Part shown: positions 1-4,528 of the stretch, in pieces
Layout: each line of letters starts with the position of its first letter
Numbering within the stretch: position 1 is the first letter of the stretch
NCBI GenBank assembly: GCA_009702955.1
Contig: WLHA01000109.1
Coordinates: 1 to 5,508 of the forward strand
Origin: Actinomycetota bacterium
GTDB taxonomy: Bacteria; Actinomycetota; Acidimicrobiia; IMCC26256
Length of the DNA stretch: 5,508 bases
Direction: 5' to 3'
Made by a program: the position numbers and the translations under genes
The notes under the pieces: generated by a model
What the model was told of the DNA's origin: nothing
What the model saw: the letters and a program-made list of their open reading frames with translations, nothing else
Databases searched by the model: none

Positions 1-132
1 CGCGCCGGTTGCTAGCCCCTCGACTGCAGCGATTGGATCCGGCCATATCGGAAGGACTCGCCGTATGCGCGATGGTGTCATTCGAGGTAGCGCAACCAAT
101 GCGTATAGAGCAGCCTCCCTCTGGCTCGTCAT
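1..132 (-). CDS. dprA: DNA processing protein DprA, N-terminal fragment (runs off the window)
   Basis: Reading the minus strand from an ATG at 132 gives an uninterrupted 44-codon frame to the window edge. It starts MTSQREAALYALVALPRM and continues with a TPSRIRRVL segment. This is the short helical, helix-hairpin-helix/SAM-like start typical of DprA (Smf), which precedes the Rossmann-fold ssDNA-binding domain; that domain lies outside the window. DprA family members bind incoming single-stranded DNA and load RecA during natural transformation. The ATG overlaps the yifB stop as ATGA (minus strand, 132-129), which implies translational coupling. A yifB-dprA pair is common in actinobacteria, and this context supports the call more than the short sequence does. 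Without the Rossmann domain the identity remains an inference, though a good one. Confidence 0.82.
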   Translation of the reverse strand, partial: MTSQREAALYALVALPRMTPSRIRRVLPIWPDPIAAVEGLATGA

Positions 133-1631
133 GGGATGTCCTGACGAAGGTCTGCTGCCTGAAGCACGTCTTCGGGGAAGATCTCAGTGCGGTCGTCAAG
201 ATCGGCGAGAGTGCGCGCGGTTCGCTGTATGGCAGCCGCTCCGCGGCCGGTAAGAGAGCCAGCTTTAACAGCGTTGAGCCATGCACCATGAGCCTCCGCG
301 CTGAGCCCCGCGTATCTCGTAAGCGCACCGGCAGGTAAATGAGCGTTTCTCCGCCAGGGCAGACCTGCGTACCGATGGTTCTGGCGAGCTACTGCAGAGA
401 TGACTCGCTCGCGCTCATCCGCAGATGACGCACCAGGCTTCTCTATTTCTTTAGGGGCACGTAACGCTAAGCGCAGGTCGAAGCGATCGAGCAGTGGTGC
501 TGAGAGGCGACGGCGGTATCTCTCGCGCGCTACATCAGAGCAAGTGCAGTGGAATGGATCGCGCCCACATGGGCATGGATTGGTGCATGCGATGAGGGTG
601 AAATTGGCTGGGAACTCAAGCGAGCAAGCCTGTCTTGAGATGCGCACAACTCGCTCCTCAAGTGGTTGGCGCAGTGCTTCAAGTGCCTGAGGTGCAAACT
701 CTCCAAGCTCATCAAGAAATAGCGCACCACTCGACGCGAGGGTTACTTCGCCGGGGTGAGGTCGCCCGCTTCCTCCTCCTATGAGTGCAGGAGTAGAGGC
801 GCTGTGATGCGGCGCCCTAAAGGGTCTTCTGGTTGCGAGGCGTCGTGCTGGTATCGCTCCGGTCGCCGATTGGATGCGAGTTACCTCGAGCGCCTCATCT
901 GGGTCTAGTGGAGCCATGATTGTTGGGAAACGTCGAGCGAGCATTGTCTTGCCTGCCCCGGGTGGCCCAGCCATCAGGAGATGGTGCGCTCCTGCAGCGG
1001 CGCATCTAAGCGCCGAGCGCGCGGTTGCCATCCCGCGTACCTCTGATAGATCGAAGCAACCGTGGGTCTCCTCAAGGCTCGGGGTCTCGAGGGGTGCTGC
1101 ATCGACCTCGGGCCAATCCTCTGCGCCCGAGAGAGCAGCCTTGACGCCCGAGAGGGAGTGCGCGCATCGAATCTGAATTCCGGGGATCAGGCTTGCCTCA
1201 TGCACATTCGCGCTTGGAACTACAACTGAGGTAGCTCCAGACCGCGCTAACGCATCGACGAGCGCGAGTGCTCCAGCTACTGGGCGTACCTGCCCATCGA
1301 GCCCGAGTTCTCCGAGAACCCCGACCCCATCGAGTGCTGATTGTTCGAGGTCATCGCAAGCGAGCATGAGTCCTAGGGCCACGGCGAGCTCGAGGCCGGC
1401 TCCACTCTTGCGCACTCCACCGGGTGCAAGGTTCACAGTTATGCGCCTAAGTGGCCACTCAACTTGAGATGAGATCATTGCGGCGCGCACTCGGTCTTTC
1501 GACTCGCGCCCCGCAGCATCTGGGAGCCCCACAATTGTGTAGGCCGGTAAACCGTTGGATACATGTACCTCAACGCGGACGAGTTGCCCATCGATTCCAT
1601 GAAGAGTCGCGCTGCGAACTGAAGCGAGCAT
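129..1631 (-). CDS. yifB: YifB/ComM family Mg-chelatase-like AAA+ ATPase
   Basis: This 500-residue protein is the usual length for the YifB/ComM family. Residues 1 to about 170 form the Lon-protease-like N-terminal (ChlI) domain, with the typical VGLPDAAGRESKDRVRAA segment at 35-51 and APGG-RKSGAGLELAVALG at 69-87. The AAA+ Mg-chelatase domain follows, with Walker A GPPGAGKT at 222-229, Walker B LFLDE at 304-308, and LLDRFDL at 380-386 carrying a likely arginine finger or sensor (R383). A cysteine cluster (C349, C353, C355, C362, C364) matches the NPCPCG...CxC pattern of the family. The C-terminal helical domain has the conserved RTARTLADL stretch (470-478). Characterised ComM is a hexameric helicase that promotes branch migration during integration of transforming DNA; the role in actinobacteria is less certain. 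The ATG at 1631 has a strong Shine-Dalgarno site. The gene is divergent from xerC and overlaps dprA by 4 bp. No frameshift is seen. Confidence 0.95.
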   Translation of the reverse strand: MLASVRSATLHGIDGQLVRVEVHVSNGLPAYTIVGLPDAAGRESKDRVRAAMISSQVEWPLRRITVNLAPGGVRKSGAGLELAVALGLMLACDDLEQSALDGVGVLGELGLDGQVRPVAGALALVDALARSGATSVVVPSANVHEASLIPGIQIRCAHSLSGVKAALSGAEDWPEVDAAPLETPSLEETHGCFDLSEVRGMATARSALRCAAAGAHHLLMAGPPGAGKTMLARRFPTIMAPLDPDEALEVTRIQSATGAIPARRLATRRPFRAPHHSASTPALIGGGSGRPHPGEVTLASSGALFLDELGEFAPQALEALRQPLEERVVRISRQACSLEFPANFTLIACTNPCPCGRDPFHCTCSDVARERYRRRLSAPLLDRFDLRLALRAPKEIEKPGASSADERERVISAVARQNHRYAGLPWRRNAHLPAGALTRYAGLSAEAHGAWLNAVKAGSLTGRGAAAIQRTARTLADLDDRTEIFPEDVLQAADLRQDIP

Positions 1632-1637
1632 TTAGTG

Positions 1638-1644
1638 CCTCCCT
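1638..1644 (-). promoter_or_regulatory. Ribosome binding site of yifB
   Basis: The minus strand reads AGGGAGG, a near-perfect match to the anti-Shine-Dalgarno sequence, 6 nt upstream of the ATG at 1631. It fixes this start for yifB. Confidence 0.8.
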
Positions 1645-1661
1645 AAAACTGATGCAGATAA

Positions 1662-1693
1662 TGGCTGCAGCCAGTCGTGCTTAATAACGACTG
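1662..1693. promoter_or_regulatory. Two adjoining palindromes upstream of yifB (candidate operator or 5' leader hairpin)
   Basis: TGGCTGCAGCCA at 1662-1673 is a perfect 12-bp palindrome. It shares its last two bases with a second inverted repeat, CAGTCGT (1672-1678) and ACGACTG (1687-1693), separated by 8 AT-rich bases. The pair ends 31 bp from the yifB start codon on the divergent strand. A weak minus-strand -10-like box, CATTAT (1663-1658), lies just beyond. If that box is real, the palindromes cover the spacer and -35 region, as an operator would; if transcription starts further upstream they would fold in the RNA. The symmetry is seen directly; the regulatory role is inferred. Confidence 0.4.
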
Positions 1694-1872
1694 CGAAGTC
1701 TCTAGATGCCTTGGCCCGAGTGTGCCTGAGTGCGCCTCAACGTGCTGAAGGCTCTAGATAGTTCTTAAGGGAGGACCGGAAATCCGCGGCTCCTCGACGG
1801 TGTTGATCAAGTTAATGAAGGGGTGGGACACATGCGCTGCTCTGCGTGTGCCGGGAGCGTTAGCCTTACGCT

Positions 1873-2802
1873 ATGCCTTGGGAAATTGACGCCTATGTAG
1901 CTTCCCTAACGTCGAAGAGTGAAAATACCCACGATGCATATGCCTCTGATGTAGCGCAGTTCATTGAGTGGGCCGAGCGCGGCGGTGCTCCAAATCCGGA
2001 GGATCTTGACCATAAGGCGCTGCGTCGATACCTCGCTTACTTGGATACGCGCGGATTCGCACGCAGATCAATTGCTCGCAAGGCAGCAGCGGTGCGTTCG
2101 TACCTTCGATACCTCAAGCGCCAAGGGACTATCGCTACCGATCCTGGTAGAAGCCTTCGAACCCCAAAGGGCGCCGCACGTCTGCCGCGCGTCCCACGCA
2201 GTAGCGAGGCAACAGCACTTCTAGATGCTGCATCAGCAGAGACGCTCGACTTGGCTGAGGAGTGGGAGACGAAGAGCATCGGAAGCGCAGAGGATGTAGC
2301 GATAGCGAGGCGAGATCTTGCAGTTCTTGAGGTGCTCTATAGCACCGGGGTTCGGGTCTCCGAGTGCTGCGGCTTAAAGGTCAGCGACCTCGATCTCGCT
2401 CGCGGATATATCACCGTCCTGGGGAAGGGCTCCAAGATTCGCAGAGTCCCTATAGGAGAACCTGCCTCCGATGCCCTCACAGGCTGGCTTCTAGCGGGTC
2501 GACCCCTGCTCGCAAAGCCTGAGACGGAGCCCGAGGTTGTATTCATTAACCGTCGAGGTCGACCTATGGGGCCCCGAGATGCGAGGCGGGTTCTAGAGGC
2601 GCATCCGCTTCCGGACGGCCGCTCGCTCCACCCCCATGCGCTGCGTCATGCCTATGCCACACACCTCCTTGAGGGGGGCGCTGATCTTCGGGTTGTGCAA
2701 GAACTCCTCGGCCACTCGGATCTAGCGACGACTCAGACCTACACTCATCTAACCCGCGAGCGATTGCGCGCCGTCTACGAAGAGACTCACCCACGTGCCT
2801 GA
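1873..2802 (+). CDS. xerC: Site-specific tyrosine recombinase XerC
   Basis: The 309-residue protein is a complete Xer-type tyrosine recombinase. Residues 1 to about 90 form the core-binding SAM-like domain (SENTHDAYASDVAQFIEWA at 16-34). The catalytic domain follows and carries the full active site: R161 (STGVRVSE), K185 (GKGSK), H255 and R258 (HALRH), H281 (LLGHSDLATTQ) and nucleophile Y290 (TYTHLT). In known bacteria XerC acts with XerD at dif to resolve chromosome dimers at division. I assign XerC rather than XerD or an integrase because the gene lies in the yifB-dprA/rpsB neighbourhood where actinobacterial xerC sits, and there is no sign of a mobile element. The ATG at 1873 is the first start after an in-frame TAG (1861-1863). 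Its nearest purine run, GGGAG at 1853-1857, is 15 nt away, so initiation looks weak. A loop between residues 121 and 146 is longer than in E. coli XerD. The stop overlaps the next gene by 8 bp. Confidence 0.93.
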   Translation: MPWEIDAYVASLTSKSENTHDAYASDVAQFIEWAERGGAPNPEDLDHKALRRYLAYLDTRGFARRSIARKAAAVRSYLRYLKRQGTIATDPGRSLRTPKGAARLPRVPRSSEATALLDAASAETLDLAEEWETKSIGSAEDVAIARRDLAVLEVLYSTGVRVSECCGLKVSDLDLARGYITVLGKGSKIRRVPIGEPASDALTGWLLAGRPLLAKPETEPEVVFINRRGRPMGPRDARRVLEAHPLPDGRSLHPHALRHAYATHLLEGGADLRVVQELLGHSDLATTQTYTHLTRERLRAVYEETHPRA

Positions 2803-3607
2803 TGAACCCAAAAAACTAGTTACGAGCGAAGGCGACAAGGATGTCGTCGCGTCTCTATGGGCTGAGTACAAATCAACCGGAGCCGAGCAGGCCCGCGAGC
2901 GTTTGATCCTGAACTACGCCCCACTCGTGAAGTTCGTCGCCGGTCGTGTCGCGTCGGGTCTGCCCCAGAGTGTCGACCAAGCCGATCTTGTGTCGTACGG
3001 AGTCTTCGGATTAATCGATGCCATCGATAAGTTTGAGCCCGAACGCGGGTGGAAATTTGAGACCTACGCGATCTCGCGAATCAAGGGCGCGATTATCGAC
3101 GAGCTGCGATCAATAGATTGGGTTCCGCGTTCGGTTCGCAATAAGGCGCGCGAGGTTGAGCGCGCATACTCAAAACTTGAGGCAGAACTGCATCGCACGC
3201 CAGAGGAGTCTGAGGTCGCCAAGGAGATTGGTGTAACCGAGGCGGAGCTCCAGCAAATTCTCTCGCAGATCTCTTACGTTGGAGTAGTTGCTCTTGACGA
3301 GGTAGTCGGCGGCGGCGAGCAGGGTAGCGGTGGAACGACGGTCGGAGACATGGTCGCCGGATCAGTCGGCGACCCGGTTGCTGCCTTCGAGGTCGAGGAG
3401 ATGAAGCACATCCTCGCCGATGCAATCAATCGCATGCCGGAGCGAGAACGCCTAGTTTTAACGCTCTATTACTACGAGGGCTTAACTCTCGCGGAGATCG
3501 GCGAAGTGCTAGAGGTAACCGAGAGTCGCGTCTGTCAGATTCATACCAAGGCAATCCTTCAACTGCGATCACGTTTTGTTGAGCCTGAGCGTTCTTCTGC
3601 CGAGTAG
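2795..3607 (+). CDS. whiG: RNA polymerase sigma factor of the WhiG/FliA (sigma-28) family
   Basis: This 270-residue sigma-70-type factor has the FliA/WhiG domain set. Region 2 (about 32-115) includes the core-binding stretch DLVSYGVFGLIDAIDKFEP (64-82) and the -10-recognition stretch KFETYAISRIKGAIIDELRSID (87-108), followed by WVPRSVR. Region 3 covers about 116-190. Region 4 (about 205-260) has the helix-turn-helix LTLAEIGEVLEVTESRVCQIH (230-250) for -35 contact. There is no region 1.1, as expected for group 3. WhiG in Streptomyces commits aerial hyphae to sporulation and is held by the c-di-GMP-dependent anti-sigma RsiG; FliA directs flagellar genes elsewhere. Which regulon applies here cannot be told. 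The GTG at 2795 lies inside the end of xerC (8-bp overlap). The ATG at 2802 is in another frame and stops after five codons, so GTG is preferred. No strong Shine-Dalgarno site precedes it, which points to coupling with xerC translation. Confidence 0.93.
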   Translation: MPDEPKKLVTSEGDKDVVASLWAEYKSTGAEQARERLILNYAPLVKFVAGRVASGLPQSVDQADLVSYGVFGLIDAIDKFEPERGWKFETYAISRIKGAIIDELRSIDWVPRSVRNKAREVERAYSKLEAELHRTPEESEVAKEIGVTEAELQQILSQISYVGVVALDEVVGGGEQGSGGTTVGDMVAGSVGDPVAAFEVEEMKHILADAINRMPERERLVLTLYYYEGLTLAEIGEVLEVTESRVCQIHTKAILQLRSRFVEPERSSAE

Positions 3608-3693
3608 TTAAAAGGCGCGTAGTTAAGAGGCGAGAAGTTAAGGGCCCGTTAGTCAAGACCCAGTACTCAAGAGCCAGTAGTAAATTTAGTGCT
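3606..3693 (+). repeat. Degenerate tandem array, about six 14-15-bp units
   Basis: Starting in the sigma-factor stop codon, the sequence runs as AGTTAAAAGGCGCGT (3606-3620), AGTTAAGAGGCGAGA (3621-3635), AGTTAAGGGCCCGTT (3636-3650), AGTCAAGACCCAGT (3651-3664), ACTCAAGAGCCAGT (3665-3678) and a worn last unit AGTAAATTTAGTGCT (3679-3693). The AGTYAAG core is kept while the 3' half drifts, with similarity falling away from the gene. The first unit gives stops in two frames (TAG then TAA), and in-frame TAG recurs at 3620 and 3650. The repetition is visible directly; no function is known to me. It may be a slippage relic or a short regulatory array. Confidence 0.75.
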
Positions 3694-3694
3694 C

Positions 3695-3707
3695 GTCGCT
3701 CAGCGAC
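3695..3707 (+). other. Short hairpin after the sigma-factor gene
   Basis: GTCGC (3695-3699) and GCGAC (3703-3707) form a 5-bp stem with a 3-nt TCA loop. No T-tract follows, so terminator function is doubtful. Confidence 0.25.
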
Positions 3708-3741
3708 CTTGATCGAGATAACCTTTACAGAGTTCTCTCCG

Positions 3742-3767
3742 AACCTCCCCGTTCAACCTCCCCGTTC
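3742..3767 (+). repeat. Perfect 13-bp tandem duplication
   Basis: AACCTCCCCGTTC occurs twice back to back, at 3742-3754 and 3755-3767, with no mismatch. The perfect identity beside the decayed array upstream suggests a recent slippage event in non-coding DNA. Confidence 0.85.
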
Positions 3768-3777
3768 ATTGGTAGGG

Positions 3778-3798
3778 GCCAGTCGATCTAAGACTGGC
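3778..3798 (+). promoter_or_regulatory. Hairpin-forming inverted repeat upstream of the M23 gene
   Basis: GCCAGTC (3778-3784) and GACTGGC (3792-3798) are perfect inverted repeats with a 7-nt loop, GATCTAA. The repeat ends 26 bp before the M23 start codon. No T-run follows, so this is either a weak terminator for the xerC-sigma transcript, a 5' leader hairpin of the M23 mRNA, or a protein-binding site. I cannot choose among these. Confidence 0.45.
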
Positions 3799-3824
3799 GA
3801 GTTCGCAGATTGGCAAGGTGGCGC

Positions 3825-4367
3825 ATGAAGTATCTCTCCGTACGATCCGCAGTATTTTTGTTTGTAACCGTTCTCGCTTCTCAGAGTGTGCAGCAGGTTG
3901 AGGCGGCGATGACGCGCAGCAGTGAGGCATGGGGCTCACCTATTACTTATCCCTCTCCCGGGTTGAGAGGTGCGCCGGGCGGATCAGATGGGCGAGTAGT
4001 GAAATTATTTGCGGCGCCGCGCGTCCCGTGGGGGCCCGGGCATCGGGGTATCGATATTGCGCTGCGTCCTGGGTCGGTGGTGCGCTCCGTCTCTCGGGGC
4101 ATCGTCTCGATGGCCGGGCCGGTGGCGGGGGCAAATAGCGTCGTAATTCGGCACCCAGACGGCACACGTTCTGGTTATTCATTCCTTCTTGCTCTGCTCG
4201 TTACAAAGGGCGAGAGAGTCACTAAGGGTGAGGCCCTCGGCATCTCGGGTGGAACCGGCCCGGGGCACCTGAATCCTGGGGTGCTTCATCTCTCATGGAG
4301 GGTCGGGGAGGAGTACCGAGATCCGCTCTCCCGGCTGGCGCCGAGGGCATGGCATTTCGCCCCTTAG
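3825..4367 (+). CDS. Secreted M23/LytM-like peptidase family protein, probably catalytically altered
   Basis: From the ATG at 3825 the protein has 180 residues. It starts with a signal peptide: positive K2 and R7, hydrophobic run about 9-19 (AVFLFVTVLAS), and likely cleavage after VEA at 27. A LytM/M23 beta-fold domain fills residues 60 to about 170. The zinc-binding HxxxD motif is present (H73, D77 in GHRGIDIAL), and H155 in VLHLSW matches the second His of the usual HxH. However, the first His of HxH is replaced by V153, and the strand that normally carries another catalytic His reads GYSFLLALL. Zinc ligands therefore seem kept and catalytic bases lost. M23 enzymes cut peptidoglycan cross-bridges; degenerate LytM proteins such as EnvC instead activate amidases. 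This ATG is chosen because AAGGTGG (3815-3821) precedes it and the signal peptide begins there; a TTG at 3810 would add five residues. The gene lies between the sigma factor and rpsB, as in other actinobacteria. Confidence 0.85.
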   Translation: MKYLSVRSAVFLFVTVLASQSVQQVEAAMTRSSEAWGSPITYPSPGLRGAPGGSDGRVVKLFAAPRVPWGPGHRGIDIALRPGSVVRSVSRGIVSMAGPVAGANSVVIRHPDGTRSGYSFLLALLVTKGERVTKGEALGISGGTGPGHLNPGVLHLSWRVGEEYRDPLSRLAPRAWHFAP

Positions 4368-4370
4368 CCT

Positions 4371-4390
4371 TTCGGGCCCCCCGGCCCGGA
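4371..4390 (+). terminator. GC-rich hairpin after the M23 gene (candidate terminator)
   Basis: Three bases after the M23 stop, TTCGGGCC (4371-4378) pairs with GGCCCGGA (4383-4390), giving an 8-bp stem (one G-T pair) around a CCCC loop. Only GAGTTT follows, so the U-tract is poor, as often seen in high-GC actinobacteria. It probably separates the M23 transcript from the rpsB operon. Confidence 0.6.
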
Positions 4391-4410
4391 GAGTTTGGGG
4401 CAGGCGCGGC

Positions 4411-4416
4411 TACACT
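4411..4416 (+). promoter_or_regulatory. Candidate -10 box of the rpsB-tsf promoter
   Basis: TACACT fits the actinobacterial TANNNT -10 pattern and lies between the upstream hairpin and the structured leader, about 113 bp before the rpsB start. No good -35 hexamer stands at 16-18 bp; the TTTGGG at 4394-4399 is too close. The call is therefore tentative. Confidence 0.35.
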
Positions 4417-4420
4417 CAGC

Positions 4421-4513
4421 GCCGTCCCCGGCACTCCGTCGGGGCGACTTTCACGCCCGTCGACCCGACGGTCGCTGCCACCAGGTAGTGCGGGACGGGC
4501 GGTTGAACAACCG
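4421..4513 (+). promoter_or_regulatory. Structured rpsB mRNA leader with competing stems
   Basis: Three local hairpins are visible: CCCCG/CGGGG (4426-4430 with 4440-4444), CCGTCG/CGACGG (4457-4462 with 4466-4471, loop ACC) and CGGTTG/CAACCG (4500-4505 with 4508-4513), the last abutting the Shine-Dalgarno site. A long-range 8-bp match, CGCCCGTC (4454-4461) with GACGGGCG (4494-4501), would break the second and third hairpins. This exclusive pairing resembles autoregulated ribosomal-protein leaders. In E. coli and other bacteria S2 represses its own operon through the rpsB 5' UTR. Regulation here is inferred from base-pairing alone. Confidence 0.45.
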
Positions 4514-4522
4514 AGGGAAGGA
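4513..4522 (+). promoter_or_regulatory. Ribosome binding site of rpsB
   Basis: GAGGGAAGGA ends 6 nt before the GTG at 4529. It decides for this start against in-frame upstream starts that would extend the protein by up to 78 residues. Confidence 0.75.
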
Positions 4523-4528
4523 TGGATT

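Larger units (their letters stand above)
1632..1872. other. Divergent intergenic region between yifB and xerC
   Basis: These 241 bp separate the two divergent genes and should hold promoters for both. Besides the palindromes near yifB, there is a 10-bp tandem repeat (GAGTGTGCCT at 1718-1727, GAGTGCGCCT at 1728-1737). The octamer CTCTAGAT occurs twice (1700-1707, 1752-1759). A bulged inverted repeat pairs GAGGACC (1771-1777) with GG-C-TCCTC (1788-1795). I see no convincing -35/-10 pair for xerC, and no gene beyond a possible 22-codon leader frame at 1832-1900. Confidence 0.6.

Noticed and set aside
9..338. Plus-strand 109-codon open frame over dprA and the end of yifB
   Set aside because: It lies antisense to two genes with clear family motifs and has no recognisable sequence or ribosome site; it is a high-GC shadow frame.
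1803..1831. TTGATC as a -35 box for xerC
   Set aside because: The bases 17 bp downstream (GGACAC) are not a plausible -10 box.
3012..3030. CGATAA-like string inside the sigma-factor gene as an autoregulatory sigma-28 promoter
   Set aside because: It encodes conserved region 2 residues (IDAIDK), and no TAAA stands at the right distance.
3426..3656. Minus-strand frame with a repeated LLTTR motif
   Set aside because: The peptide repeat only reflects the DNA tandem array at 3606-3650, and the remainder is antisense to sigma region 4.
3681..3722. TAAA and GAGATAAC as a possible WhiG/FliA-type promoter
   Set aside because: The two elements are about 30 bp apart rather than 15-16, and the -10 element does not match GCCGATAA well.
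3741..3754. GAAC-N6-GTTC, resembling a LexA/SOS box
   Set aside because: The actinobacterial SOS box has four bases between the GAAC and GTTC half-sites; here there are six, and the match arises from the 13-bp duplication.
3606..3767. CRISPR-like array
   Set aside because: The units are contiguous and 13-15 bp long with no spacers between them.
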